Source: Sphingobium boeckii
GTDB taxonomy: Bacteria > Pseudomonadota > Alphaproteobacteria > Sphingomonadales > Sphingomonadaceae
Assembly: GCF_014199215.1 (NCBI RefSeq)
Contig: NZ_JACIJC010000001.1
Span: forward strand, 746,001-810,000
Direction: 5' to 3'
Length of the DNA stretch: 64,000 bases
In this document: one piece after another, positions 18,566-27,763 of the stretch
Layout of the letters: each line of letters starts with the position of its first letter
Position numbering within the stretch: position 1 is the first letter of the stretch
Program-made: the position numbers and the translations under genes
Notes under the pieces: generated by a model
Databases searched by the model: none
Seen by the model: only the letters and a program-made list of their open reading frames with translations
What the model was told of the DNA's origin: nothing

Positions 18566-19615
18566 GTGACCCAAATCCATTATCCCGCGCTGGATATTCC
18601 GCGCCCTTATGGGCTTTTTATTGCGGATATCCGGGATCGCCTGGATGCCAAGACCGCGCTGGGCCTGCTTGAATGGCGCCCGGACTGGTGCGCCGCCCAG
18701 TTTCGCTTTTCAAACGACCATCTTGATCTGGGCCTTCCGGATCTGGATTTTGCCGCAGCTGCGGCAGCGGGCATCAAAACGGTCGTGGTTGGCGGTGCGC
18801 CCTTTGGCGGGCGGCTTCCGCCCGAGTGGATCGCGGCGTTAGCGGAGGCCTTGCGCGCCGGGCTGAACGTGGCTTCCGGCCTGCATGATCGCCTTCACGA
18901 CAACGAACTTCTCCGCAAGCTGGCAGCGGAACATGGCGGCCAGCTTTTCGATATCCGGGGGTCGCGCGGGCTGACGCTGCCGGTAGCGACCGGTCGCCGA
19001 CGTCGGGGCAAGAGAGTGCTCACGGTCGGGCTCGATTGCGCGATCGGCAAGAAGTTCACGGCGCTGATGCTTGAGCGCCAGATGATCGCTCGCGGGATCA
19101 ACGCGACCTTCCGTGCGAGCGGGCAGACGGGCATTCTGATCAGCGGCGGTGGCATCGCGATCGACTCGGTGGTGGCGGATTTCATCGCAGGGGCGGCCGA
19201 ACTCCTGTCACCGGACAATGTGCCCGATCATTGGGACGTGATCGAAGGGCAGGGCTCCCTTTTTCATCCTGCCTATGCCGGCGTCAGCCTCGGCCTGCTT
19301 CATGGGAGCCAACCGGATGCCATCATCCTCTGCCACGAGGCGGCGCGGATGCATGTGGATGGATATCCCGATTTCCCGTTGGTCGATATCCAAACCGGCA
19401 TTGCGCAACACCTTGAACTGGCGCGTTTGACCAACCCTGATGTGCGCTGTGCCGGCATCAGCCTGCAGCTTTCCCAATTGCCAAAGGCCGATCACGCAGC
19501 CGCGCTGGCGGCCATGGAGGATCGCACCGGCCTGCCGTGCGTGGACCCCGCGATCACCGGCACAGACAGGCTGATCGACTTCCTTCTCGCCGACAGTGGA
19601 TCGCAGCGTGGCTGA
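18566..19615 (+). CDS. dgcN: D-glutamate N-acetyltransferase DgcN (DUF1611)
   Basis: The 349-residue protein matches DUF1611: an N-terminal Rossmann-like part ([21 protein letters not shown]), the P-loop-like [14 protein letters not shown], then [21 protein letters not shown] and the C-terminal domain. DgcN acetylates D-Glu so that DgcA can racemise it, after which the acetyl group is removed to give L-Glu. The start is GTG at 18566, with GGAGGG nine bases upstream. Pairing with dgcA is what makes the assignment; DUF1611 alone is not informative. A secreted M20 peptidase lies nearby, but the cytoplasmic deacetylase needed to finish the pathway is not in this operon. Confidence 0.8.
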   Translation: MTQIHYPALDIPRPYGLFIADIRDRLDAKTALGLLEWRPDWCAAQFRFSNDHLDLGLPDLDFAAAAAAGIKTVVVGGAPFGGRLPPEWIAALAEALRAGLNVASGLHDRLHDNELLRKLAAEHGGQLFDIRGSRGLTLPVATGRRRRGKRVLTVGLDCAIGKKFTALMLERQMIARGINATFRASGQTGILISGGGIAIDSVVADFIAGAAELLSPDNVPDHWDVIEGQGSLFHPAYAGVSLGLLHGSQPDAIILCHEAARMHVDGYPDFPLVDIQTGIAQHLELARLTNPDVRCAGISLQLSQLPKADHAAALAAMEDRTGLPCVDPAITGTDRLIDFLLADSGSQRG

Positions 19616-21260
19616 TCGCGGCTCGAAGCATGAATATGATTATATCGTCATAGGGGCTGGATCGGCGGGATGCGCCCTGGCGGCCAGATTGTCCGAAGAT
19701 CCTGACATTGCCGTTCTGCTGATCGAAGCCGGGCCAAGCCGCAGCGGCCTTTTTGATTTCTGGAAGATCGATATGCCGGCCGCTTTCGATCATATCTGGC
19801 GCAATCCGGCCTACAATTGGATGTTCGAGGGCGAACCCGAACCCACCATGCACAATCGAAGGATATTCCAGCCGCGCGGCAAATTGGTGGGTGGCTCATC
19901 CGCCATAAACGGCATGTGTTTCGTGCGCGGCCATGCGCTGGATTTCGAGCGCTGGGTTGAAGAGGGTGCGGCGGGGTGGTCGTGGAACGAAGTCCTGCCC
20001 TATTTCAAGCGGATCGAAAGCTGGGAAGGTGGCGAAAGCGAATATCGCGGCGGGTCGGGGCCGATACGAGTGCAGGTCGGGCCGCAACGATGCCCGCTTT
20101 ATCAAAGCTTCCTGCGCGCCGGTGAAGAGGCGGGCTATGGTCTCAGCGATGATATCAACGGTGCCAAGCAGGAAGGCTTTGCGGCCTTTCAGATGAACGT
20201 GGATCGCGGCGTGCGCGCATCGGCCGCGCAGGCTTATATCTGGCCAAATGCGGCGCGCAAAAATCTTGTCGTGTCGGATCGATCGCTTGCGGAACGGCTG
20301 ATCCTGACCGGCAATCGCGTGAGCGGCCTGCGCTTCCGTCGCGCAGGCATCGCCATCGAGGCCTATGCGCGCCGCGAGGTGATCCTATCCAGCGGCGCGG
20401 TGGGATCGCCACATTTGCTCATGCTCTCGGGCATCGGCCCGGCGGCGCATCTCGCCGAACACGGCATCACCTGCGTCAACGATCTGCCGGGTGTCGGGCA
20501 GAATCTGCAAAACCACCCGTTGGTCTACATGACATTCTCGATCGACAAGCCGATCTCGCTTAGCAGGCAATTGCGGCCCGACAGGATGCTGGCGACGGGT
20601 GCGCGCTGGTTGACGACGCATACCGGGGCGGGCGCATCCAACAATGTTGAAACCTGCGCGTTCATGCGATCCGATCCGTCAGTGGCTCATCCCGATGTGG
20701 AATTGCAATTCATTCCTGTCGTCGTGGACGATGATGGCAGCGCGGTGAAAGGTGTTCATGGCTTCACCTATTGCATCGGCGCCACGCGGGTGGAGGCCGC
20801 GGGGTGGATCAAGCTGAGATCGAGCGACCCGACAGCGCCACCGCTTATTCTTTCGAACTTTCTGTCGACGGATCATGATTTGAAACTGATGCGCCGATCG
20901 GTCGAGATGGGCCGCGAAATTGCGCATCAGCGGGCCTTTGCAGGTCTGGGCGTCAAGGAAATCGACGCAGGCGACAAATATGCGAGCGCCGGTCAGATGG
21001 ACGATTATTTGCGCGCAAATACGTCGGGCGATTTCCACCTGACCAGCAGTTGCAAAATGGGGACCGATCGCATGGCCGTCGTCGACGCGCAGCTGAAGGT
21101 CCATGGCATCGATGGTCTTCGCGTGGTGGATGCCTCAGTTATGCCCAGCATCGTAAGCGCAAATACCAACGCGACAACCATCATGATCGCGGAGAAGGCG
21201 GCCGACCTGATCATAGGCCGAGCGCCTCTGTCGCAAGCGAGCCCTTTCACTTTCGATTGA
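19608..21260 (+). CDS. GMC family FAD-dependent oxidoreductase (choline dehydrogenase-like)
   Basis: The 550-residue flavoprotein has the FAD-binding dinucleotide fold [21 protein letters not shown] near the N-terminus, the GMC motif [37 protein letters not shown], and a C-terminal active-site region with His in [12 protein letters not shown] and Asn in [11 protein letters not shown] enzymes oxidise primary or secondary alcohols. A GTG at 19608 overlaps the dgcN end; a GTG at 19596 is equally possible. With the aldehyde dehydrogenase at 14140 it could form an alcohol-aldehyde-acid route, which does not obviously fit D-glutamate breakdown. Confidence 0.88.
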   Translation: MADRGSKHEYDYIVIGAGSAGCALAARLSEDPDIAVLLIEAGPSRSGLFDFWKIDMPAAFDHIWRNPAYNWMFEGEPEPTMHNRRIFQPRGKLVGGSSAINGMCFVRGHALDFERWVEEGAAGWSWNEVLPYFKRIESWEGGESEYRGGSGPIRVQVGPQRCPLYQSFLRAGEEAGYGLSDDINGAKQEGFAAFQMNVDRGVRASAAQAYIWPNAARKNLVVSDRSLAERLILTGNRVSGLRFRRAGIAIEAYARREVILSSGAVGSPHLLMLSGIGPAAHLAEHGITCVNDLPGVGQNLQNHPLVYMTFSIDKPISLSRQLRPDRMLATGARWLTTHTGAGASNNVETCAFMRSDPSVAHPDVELQFIPVVVDDDGSAVKGVHGFTYCIGATRVEAAGWIKLRSSDPTAPPLILSNFLSTDHDLKLMRRSVEMGREIAHQRAFAGLGVKEIDAGDKYASAGQMDDYLRANTSGDFHLTSSCKMGTDRMAVVDAQLKVHGIDGLRVVDASVMPSIVSANTNATTIMIAEKAADLIIGRAPLSQASPFTFD

Positions 21261-21288
21261 TTTTTTTGGCACCTGAAAAGAGAGCGTT

Positions 21289-21645
21289 ATGGTCACTTTC
21301 TCAATCAAGAGTGAGCTTTCGGAGCGTATCGAAATCTTCGATGATGCTTCGGTGGGCAATTTGCATAGCAATCGGCAGCTGTTGGGTTCTCCGGAACAAA
21401 TGGGTCAGGCCCGTTGGCGGGTGTCGGGAGAATCGAACGCTCAATTGCCGTTGAAACTGCTTGGTACCCTCGCACAGCGTGACGAAATCCCAAGACATGT
21501 CTCGATATGCCAAATGCAAGACATGCTCGATCTGGTGATCATTGTCGACGGGCCAACCCAAGACAGTGCCCGTATCATAGGTGAAAAAATGCATTCGATA
21601 GTCGGTGTGAAATCGGTGGAGACGATCTGGACCCCTCACGAATGA
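21289..21645 (+). CDS. Small protein of unknown function
   Basis: A 118-residue soluble protein with AAGAGAG eight bases before the ATG, 28 bases after the GMC gene. The C-terminal half (MQDMLDLVIIVDGPTQDSARIIGEKMHSIVGVKSVETIW) has the strand-helix-strand pattern of a small ACT- or RAM-like domain, but I do not recognise the family. It closes the dgc operon; the IS remnant lies just beyond. Confidence 0.6.
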   Translation: MVTFSIKSELSERIEIFDDASVGNLHSNRQLLGSPEQMGQARWRVSGESNAQLPLKLLGTLAQRDEIPRHVSICQMQDMLDLVIIVDGPTQDSARIIGEKMHSIVGVKSVETIWTPHE

Positions 21646-21835
21646 CTACCCCCCCCCAACGGCAACACATAGGTGCTCGGGTTGGCTTGTGCGCAAGAAA
21701 GGTTCAGGCGCCATCGTCACAGCGCGCGCAAAATATTTGGACGAATTCGCCAGCAGCCATATTATTTCGGACGCGCCGGAGGCCAACCGATTGTGTTGAA
21801 AAGTCAGATTTCAGAGCTAGATCGATTTATGGTCG

Positions 21836-22170
21836 CGAACCGTGGTGCTGTCGATGCTGTAGTGGCCGCTATCTGCCATGACCTCAGCCAATGTGACCGA
21901 CACGGCCTCCCAGACCCCGGCATCGCTCCATCGTCTGAAGCGCCGGTAGATCGTGTTCCAGTTGCCATATTTGGGTGGAACGTCGCGCCACGGCGTTCCG
22001 CAGCGAAGTCGCCAGAGTATGCCGTTGATGATCGCCCGGTTCTCTTCAGGGAGGCGCCCGCGCCCTCGGTTTGCCGCATCAATCGGCAGCAGCCCCTTTA
22101 ATATCCGCCATTCTGCTTCTGAAAGATCACCCCGGCTCAAACCTGCCTCCAAAAGGCAGCCTTGAATCAA
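21836..22170 (-). pseudogene. IS5-family transposase, 5' fragment
   Basis: The frame encodes the N-terminal half of an IS5-type (DUF4096) transposase: LSRGDLSEAEWRILKGLLP, NGILWRLRCGTPWRDVPPKYGNWNTIYRRFRRWSDAGVWE and DSTTVR. It breaks off at about 21836, exactly where a full transposase would continue with the second DDE aspartate and glutamate; the bases to the left (21646-21835) code for nothing similar. The element is therefore dead. It separates the dgc operon from the GH79-like gene and may have brought in the latter. Confidence 0.85.
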
Positions 22171-22357
22171 CCGGCCATCGCAACGTCAACCAATTTGTCC
22201 ACGCCGCCTAGGAGATAGGTTGCATCATTGTCTCCTGGGCGGAGACTGGCTGCGGTTAGCCTGACAGAACGGACAGAAGAATTGGCCAAGCCGAAACTGG
22301 AGATTGTCTGACCAATTTCGATATGCAATTGATGATGTTATCAACCACGATCCGGCG

Positions 22358-23896
22358 ATGACGCTCATGAAGACACTGTTTCGTTCAGCCCTGACCGCAA
22401 GCTTGCTCGCGACTGGCGCGATCCCGCTGGCGGCCCAGCCGGTCCAGCCACTGAACCTATCGGCCCTGCCGAAGATCGCCGAAGTCGACAATCGCTTCCA
22501 GTCCTACAACATCGAAATGGTTGAAGTGACCGGCGGCAGGTTCTGGGCGCCCTATGGCGGGCCGCCGGGCGAGATGTATCGCCAGCGCGCGGCGCTCGAT
22601 CTTGCCAACCCGCGCTTACGCCACCTCGCGCGTCAATTGAAGCCCGCCTATGTGCGGGTCAGCGGGACCTGGGCCACCAACACCTACCTTCCCGCCGAGG
22701 GCGAAGCGGTTGCGAAGGCGCCCAACGGTTTCAACGAGGTGCTGACCCGCGACATGTGGCGCGGAGTTGTGGGCTTCTCCAAGGCGCTTGACGCGCCGAT
22801 CGTCACCAGCTTCGCCGCAGGCATCGGCACGCGGGACGCGGCGGGGGTCTGGACCCCGGCCCAGGCGCAGCGCCTGATCGACCTGACCCGCAGCGCCGGC
22901 GGCAGCCTGTTCGCCGCCGAATTCTTCAACGAGCCCAACATGCCCTTCGCCAGCGACCTGCCGAAAGGCTATGGATCGAAGGAATATGTCCGCGATTTCA
23001 AGGTGTTTCATGCGTGGGCCCGGCGCGCGGCGCCGAACATGCTGATCCTCGGCCCGGGCTCGGTGGGCGAGGGATCGATCGCGACCAACCTGCCGCCCCA
23101 TCTGGCCGAGGCGCTACGGATCTCGACCAGCGACGCCATGATGGCTGGCACTCCCGGCAGCGTCGATGCGGTCTCCTATCACCACTACGGCAGCGGATCG
23201 CAGCGTTGCGCGGCCCAGGGCATGGCTTCCACCACCGCGGCCGACGCGATGACCAAGACTTGGCTGACCGGAACGCTGAAGGACGCGGCCTATTACGCGG
23301 CGCTGCGCGACAAGTACGAACCGGGCAAGCCCCTCTGGCTGACCGAAACCGCGCAGGCGGCCTGCGGCGGCAGCCCCTGGGCCTCGACCTTCCTCGACAG
23401 CTTCCGCTACGTCAGCCAGCTTGGGCAACTCGCCCAGCAGGGCGTGCGCGTGGTGATGCACAACACGCTGTCGGCGAGCGACTATGCGCTGATTGACGAA
23501 GACACGCTGACTCCGCGCCCGAATTATTGGGCGGCGGTGCTTTGGGCGCGGCTGATGGGGCCTAAGGTGCTCGCCGCCCCGGCCGCGCCCTCGCCCGAGG
23601 TCGGGCTCTATGCGCATTGCCTGCGGGGCAAGCCCGGCGGCGTCGCGCTTGCCGCGGTCAATTCGGGGACCACGGCGCAGAGCCTGGCCCTGGGCAAGGG
23701 CGCGGTGGCCTACGTCATGACCGCGGCCAAGCTCGACGACCGCACAATCGAGGTCAACGGCGCCGCGCCGAACGTGACCGGAGCGGGCGCGGTCACCGGG
23801 CTGGCACCGCGCGCGGTTCGGTCGTCGCTGGTCCTGCCGCCGCAGAGCATTGCCTACGTCGCGGTGGCCGGCGCGGGCAATCCCGCCTGCCGCTGA
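22358..23896 (+). CDS. Secreted glycoside hydrolase, GH79-like (beta-glucuronidase/heparanase type)
   Basis: The 512-residue protein has a signal peptide (MKTLFRSALTASLLATGAIPLAAQ) and a TIM-barrel with a probable acid/base Glu at about residue 192 (AAEFFNEPNMP) and nucleophile Glu at about 330 (PLWLTETAQAACGG). A beta-sandwich tail follows (GVALAAVNSGTTAQSL). The motif layout resembles heparanase-like GH79 enzymes, which cleave terminal or internal glucuronides. The codon use is visibly more GC-rich than that of its neighbours, and an IS remnant lies upstream, so recent transfer is likely. It stands alone, without transporter or regulator. ATG at 22367 is an alternative start. Confidence 0.75.
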   Translation: MTLMKTLFRSALTASLLATGAIPLAAQPVQPLNLSALPKIAEVDNRFQSYNIEMVEVTGGRFWAPYGGPPGEMYRQRAALDLANPRLRHLARQLKPAYVRVSGTWATNTYLPAEGEAVAKAPNGFNEVLTRDMWRGVVGFSKALDAPIVTSFAAGIGTRDAAGVWTPAQAQRLIDLTRSAGGSLFAAEFFNEPNMPFASDLPKGYGSKEYVRDFKVFHAWARRAAPNMLILGPGSVGEGSIATNLPPHLAEALRISTSDAMMAGTPGSVDAVSYHHYGSGSQRCAAQGMASTTAADAMTKTWLTGTLKDAAYYAALRDKYEPGKPLWLTETAQAACGGSPWASTFLDSFRYVSQLGQLAQQGVRVVMHNTLSASDYALIDEDTLTPRPNYWAAVLWARLMGPKVLAAPAAPSPEVGLYAHCLRGKPGGVALAAVNSGTTAQSLALGKGAVAYVMTAAKLDDRTIEVNGAAPNVTGAGAVTGLAPRAVRSSLVLPPQSIAYVAVAGAGNPACR

Positions 23897-23928
23897 GCCG
23901 GCGGGACGGCGGAAAAGATGATGCCAAT

Positions 23929-23951
23929 GGGCCTGTAAACCGGGTTCTGTG
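23929..23951 (-). other. Sequence resembling the 3' end of RNase P RNA
   Basis: Read on the minus strand, this segment is CACAGAACCCGGTTTACAGG followed by CCC. It closely resembles the conserved 3'-terminal strand of alphaproteobacterial rnpB as I remember it. The rest of rnpB is not recognised to its right. It may be a leftover attachment site or a chance match. A GC hairpin (GGGGCA-TTGA-TGCCCC, 24004-24019) lies beyond it and could terminate the LysR gene at 24048. Confidence 0.3.
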
Positions 23952-24047
23952 ACGCGAGGGCATCATCCGCAAATGCACCGGTTGGTAAGCTGCGTAAGGG
24001 CAGGGGGCATTGATGCCCCGCCCGTGCAAACTTGCTAGCCCATTTCA

Positions 24048-25004
24048 CTACTTCAGTTCGTCCCCGGAGGTGATCCGCTCATGGCTGCTCTTACTGGAGT
24101 CCGTCATTGCCAATGCACCTTCGATCCCGCGCGTGATGAATTCCACAACGCTGACAAACTGCCGCCCTGCATTCTGGCTCGCCTTGCGCGAAGAGAACAG
24201 GATGTCTAGCACCGGCGCAGCGCCATTGAGCAGCCAGCCTCGCAGCTGGCCTGCCGCTACCGCCTCAAAGACATATCTTTCCGGCAGAAGCGCATATCCG
24301 ATGCCCGATTGCACCAGTTCCTTGATGAGACGCGTCGAGTCGGCTTCCATCTGGATGTCCAGGCTCAGCCCGCTCCGTTGCGCCGCATCGTTGATCGCTG
24401 CCCTAATACCCAAATGATGGGATGGAACGATCAATGGCAGCGCAAGGGCCTCCTCGATGCCGACGGAGGCGCCGGACGGTGCTTCGATATCAGGCGGTCC
24501 AACCAACATGAAAGGCAGGGACAAGAGTTTCTGTTCAATGAGAAGATCGTTACGGGAGACTTCTTCGAGAACGGCAAAGTCGATCATGCCGCGGCCCAAC
24601 CAATCCACCAGCCCACCGGTCGGTCCCTCGACCAGTCGGAAGCAGATATCGGGAAACGCGGAGCGTAGTTGAAGCGCCAGTGACCGGCCCATGAGATCGG
24701 CGATGCTGGGAGGCAGGCCAAGAGCAAGATGCGCCGCTCCGCGCGAAGGCCCTGAACGTAGTCCCTGGATCGCCAGTTCCAGTTCGCGCAGCGGCGCGGC
24801 CACGGAGGCATGCAATCTTTCACCGTCGCTAGTGAGGCGCATTCCTCGGGCCGTCCGCTCGAACAGCGGCACGCCCAGTTCCTCCTCCAGCAAGCGCATT
24901 TGCCGACTTAGCGCAGACTGCGCTACCCGCACCATGCCCGCTGCGCGTGTCAGCGAACCATCCTCGGCAATCCGCACGAAATAGCTGAGCCGTCTGATTT
25001 CCAT
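24048..25004 (-). CDS. LysR-family transcriptional regulator
   Basis: The 318-residue protein has a LysR winged helix (IRRLSYFVRIAEDGSLTRAAGMVRVAQSALSRQMRLLEEELG) and an effector domain. The start at 25004 follows GGAAGGG; a frame open to 25067 would add a non-homologous extension. It is divergent from the SDR/SnoaL/alcohol dehydrogenase operon at 25120, separated by 115 bases, and is the likely regulator of that operon. NAC/CbbR-like relatives often control aromatic or terpenoid catabolism, but the inducer is unknown. Confidence 0.92.
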   Translation of the reverse strand: MEIRRLSYFVRIAEDGSLTRAAGMVRVAQSALSRQMRLLEEELGVPLFERTARGMRLTSDGERLHASVAAPLRELELAIQGLRSGPSRGAAHLALGLPPSIADLMGRSLALQLRSAFPDICFRLVEGPTGGLVDWLGRGMIDFAVLEEVSRNDLLIEQKLLSLPFMLVGPPDIEAPSGASVGIEEALALPLIVPSHHLGIRAAINDAAQRSGLSLDIQMEADSTRLIKELVQSGIGYALLPERYVFEAVAAGQLRGWLLNGAAPVLDILFSSRKASQNAGRQFVSVVEFITRGIEGALAMTDSSKSSHERITSGDELK

Positions 25005-25119
25005 GAGGCACCCTTCCAACCCATCCATTCTTGATATGGCAGTACGCGGAAATTGTAATGGCGGCATAGCCGGTAATTCTTCATCTACACCTCAGCATAT
25101 GAAGATGCAGGAGCGGGAT

Positions 25120-25926
25120 ATGGGCATTTACGAGAAGTATGGACCGTGGGCTTTGATCGCGGGAGCATCGGAGGGAACCGGGGCAGCCTTTGCCCATCGC
25201 CTCGCATCCGAGGGGCTGAAGATCATCCTGATCGCCCGCCGCGAGCAACCGCTGGCAGCACTGGCGGCCGAATTGCAGGCGGCCTATGGCACCGAGACCC
25301 TTGCGGCCTCTATCGATCTCGCTGCTCCGGACGCCATCGACAAGATTGCGGCGGCCGCCGAAGGCCGCGAAGTGGGCCTATATATCAGCAACGCGGGCGG
25401 TGATCCGAATGGCACCGCCTTTTTCGAGACGGATATAAAGGCTTGGACTGATCTAGTCGCGCGCAACGTGGTCGCGGTAATGCAGGCGTGCCATCTGCTT
25501 GGTGCCAAAATGCGGGAGCGCAAGCGCGGGGGGATCATTCTCGTGGGGTCCGGTGCCTGCTATGGCGGCGCGTCTGGGTTGGGAGTCTATTCTGGCAGCA
25601 AGGCGTTCGACCTGTGCTTCGGTGAAGGGCTTTGGGCCGAATTGCGACGCCATGACGTCGATGTGCTGAACCTGATCCTGGGCCGCACCGATACGCCGGA
25701 ATTCCGCCGCTGGCTTAAAAGTCGCGGCGCGCTGATGCCCAGCGATGTCGCAACGGCGGAAGATGTGGCCCGTGTCGGATTGGAAAGACTGCCATATGGA
25801 CCCGTGCATAACTGGGGTCTTGAGGATGACGATGCGGGGCGTGTGCCGCAATCGGCCGCTGCGAGGCGGAACCGCATTCTTGCCATGGAAGCGGCAATGC
25901 AAGACTTGAGGCCCGCACAAGGATGA
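25120..25926 (+). CDS. Short-chain dehydrogenase/reductase
   Basis: The 268-residue protein has the SDR cofactor motif GASEGTG (residues 15-21), NAG at 91-93, and the catalytic Ser144, Tyr157 and Lys161 (YSGSK). SDRs interconvert alcohols and ketones with NAD(P)H. The start at 25120 (MGIYEKYGPW) has AGGAGC six bases upstream. It overlaps the SnoaL-like gene as ATGA. The C-terminal end RRNRILAMEAAMQDL is unusual for classical SDRs and resembles a divergent subgroup. The substrate is unknown. Confidence 0.9.
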   Translation: MGIYEKYGPWALIAGASEGTGAAFAHRLASEGLKIILIARREQPLAALAAELQAAYGTETLAASIDLAAPDAIDKIAAAAEGREVGLYISNAGGDPNGTAFFETDIKAWTDLVARNVVAVMQACHLLGAKMRERKRGGIILVGSGACYGGASGLGVYSGSKAFDLCFGEGLWAELRRHDVDVLNLILGRTDTPEFRRWLKSRGALMPSDVATAEDVARVGLERLPYGPVHNWGLEDDDAGRVPQSAAARRNRILAMEAAMQDLRPAQG

Positions 25927-26432
25927 CCCGCTCCGATCCAAACGACAGGCAGGCGATCGCTGACCTGATTCATATCTATTGCCGGTCCGTGGACAGGCTG
26001 GACGTTCCGCTGGGTCACAGCATTTGGCACGATGGGGCGACCGCCGATTATGGCGCGAGTTTTCATCAGGGGCCGGGAAAAGAAGTGATCGACAAGATCT
26101 GTGCCTCCCATCGCGGTCTGCTTGCTCATTCCCACCAGATCAGTAACATTCTCATCACGCTCGACGGCGACCGGGCCGGGAGTGAGGCCTATTGCACCGC
26201 GACCCTGCGGATGCAGCGCGGCGAGACACTGATGCAGATGAGCGTTTGGACCCGCTATGTCGATCGCTGGTCGTTCCGGGACGGGCGCTGGGGGCTCGAT
26301 CATCGCATCGCGATCCGCGACTTCGACGAGACCCGCCCCGTGACTGCAATGAGCCAAGCGGACATGGGCAGTCGTGACCGGACCGATCGATCCTACGCGG
26401 CGCTCAACCTAAACGAACAGGATAAACCATGA
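25923..26432 (+). CDS. SnoaL-like / NTF2-fold protein
   Basis: The 169-residue protein fits the SnoaL_4 group: DRQAIADLIHIYCRSVDRLDVPLGHSIWHDGATADYG at the start, a central HSHQISNILITLDGDRAGSEAYCTATL, and WSFRDGRWGLDHRIAIRDF. Such proteins are small cone-shaped barrels acting as lyases, isomerases or dehydratases on ring or polyketide-like substrates. It overlaps both neighbours by four bases, so the three proteins are made together; it may act on the product of one of the two dehydrogenases. Confidence 0.85.
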   Translation: MTRSDPNDRQAIADLIHIYCRSVDRLDVPLGHSIWHDGATADYGASFHQGPGKEVIDKICASHRGLLAHSHQISNILITLDGDRAGSEAYCTATLRMQRGETLMQMSVWTRYVDRWSFRDGRWGLDHRIAIRDFDETRPVTAMSQADMGSRDRTDRSYAALNLNEQDKP

Positions 26433-27463
26433 AAGCAGCCTATATTCAAAACGGCAGCGTTCATGTGGGCGAGATGCCCGATCCGGTGCCCGGCAAGGGC
26501 CAGGCGCTTGTGCGCACCCATAGCTGCGGGATGTGCGCTTCAGAGGCGCATTTCCTGCATTCTGGCGAGACGATTATCGGTTTGTCGAAGGTGCATGGCG
26601 GACCCTATGCAGGTCTCGACTTCAGCCGTCCGTTCGTCCCCGGACATGAATATGTCGGTGAGATCATCGACTACGGTCCAGGCAGCAAGCGCACGGTGAA
26701 AGCCGGCCGGAAGGTCACGTCCATTCCGATCATGCGGCAGTCTGGCGCTCATGCCATCGTCGGCTTCAGCCACGACTGCCCGGGCGGCTTTGGCGAGTAC
26801 ATGTTGCTGGACGAAGACATGATGCTCGAAGTCCCCGGCGACCTGGACGACGATCTTGCGGCGATGACCGAGCCGCTTGCGGTGGGTCTGGAACATGCGC
26901 GGCGGGGGCGGCCCGACAAGGAGGATGTCGTTCTGGTGCTGGGCTGCGGGGCGATCGGCCTCGGCGTCATCGCCGGTCTGAAGCTGATGGGTATCGCGCC
27001 GATCGTCGCGGCCGATTTCCACGAGGCAAGGCGCTCCCTGGCCATTGCAATGGGCGCAGATATTGTCATCGATCCGCGCGAACTGTCCCCCTATGGGCCG
27101 CTTCCGGATTTCGGCGACCGGCGGGCGAACCTCATCTACGAATGTGTCGGCCTGCCTGGGCTTCTGCAACAGGTCATTACCGGCGTCGGCTTTGGGGCTC
27201 GGATCGTAATGGGTGGCTATTGCATGGAGCCGGAACAACTCCTTGTCTTTGCTGCGCAGAACAAACGCCTCAACATCCAGTTTGCCGGCGGTGAAGAGCC
27301 GGAGGACATGGAACTCGCATTGCGCGCGATCGCAGATGGGCGGATAGATGTACGCCCTTGGCTGGGAACGCGCATTGGGCTGAACAACGTGAGGGCCGCA
27401 ATGGCCGACATGTCCAATCCACTGTCACCGATCCGGACAGTGGTCGATCCACGCGGGTTGTAG
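26429..27463 (+). CDS. Zinc-type alcohol dehydrogenase (MDR superfamily)
   Basis: The 344-residue protein has the MDR catalytic-zinc residues Cys36 (SCGMCASEAHF) and His73-Glu74 (PGHEYVGEI), and the Rossmann motif LGCGAIGLGV (about 171-180). The four-cysteine structural-zinc loop expected near residues 90-110 is absent, which places it with the shorter zinc-dependent MDRs rather than classical liver-type enzymes. It closes the SDR/SnoaL operon (ATGA overlap). Two dehydrogenases of different folds around a SnoaL-like protein suggest stepwise oxidation of a diol or a secondary alcohol on a ring. Confidence 0.9.
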   Translation: MKAAYIQNGSVHVGEMPDPVPGKGQALVRTHSCGMCASEAHFLHSGETIIGLSKVHGGPYAGLDFSRPFVPGHEYVGEIIDYGPGSKRTVKAGRKVTSIPIMRQSGAHAIVGFSHDCPGGFGEYMLLDEDMMLEVPGDLDDDLAAMTEPLAVGLEHARRGRPDKEDVVLVLGCGAIGLGVIAGLKLMGIAPIVAADFHEARRSLAIAMGADIVIDPRELSPYGPLPDFGDRRANLIYECVGLPGLLQQVITGVGFGARIVMGGYCMEPEQLLVFAAQNKRLNIQFAGGEEPEDMELALRAIADGRIDVRPWLGTRIGLNNVRAAMADMSNPLSPIRTVVDPRGL

Positions 27464-27763
27464 AATCCGGCCCCGGTGGCGATCGATCCGCGATCGTTGC
27501 CATCCAATTTGCGCGTGTCACGCAGGCAATTACGGAGACTCATCGCGCAAGGACCGGTGTTTCGCCGGGAAAGATAACAGACTGGGATAAGCGGTCGAAT
27601 TATCAGCGCGAACGGGCGCGCATTTGCGGATGACCTTGGCCCCGGCCAATCGCGAACTCGGATTCTACGACAAGGACGACGATCGATACTATGGCGTCGA
27701 AATGGCGAGCACCGCGGTTGAAACCAAGACCGACCTGATCTGCAAGATGATGGTGATAGGAGG
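27464..27763. other. Intergenic region between convergent genes
   Basis: Three hundred bases lie between the convergent alcohol dehydrogenase and CDGSH-cupin genes. A short plus-strand frame beginning at 27630 (MTLAPANRELGFYDKDDDRYYGVEMASTAV...) shifts frame near 27720 and has no known family; it may be the remains of a gene end. No clear terminator hairpin is seen. Confidence 0.4.
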
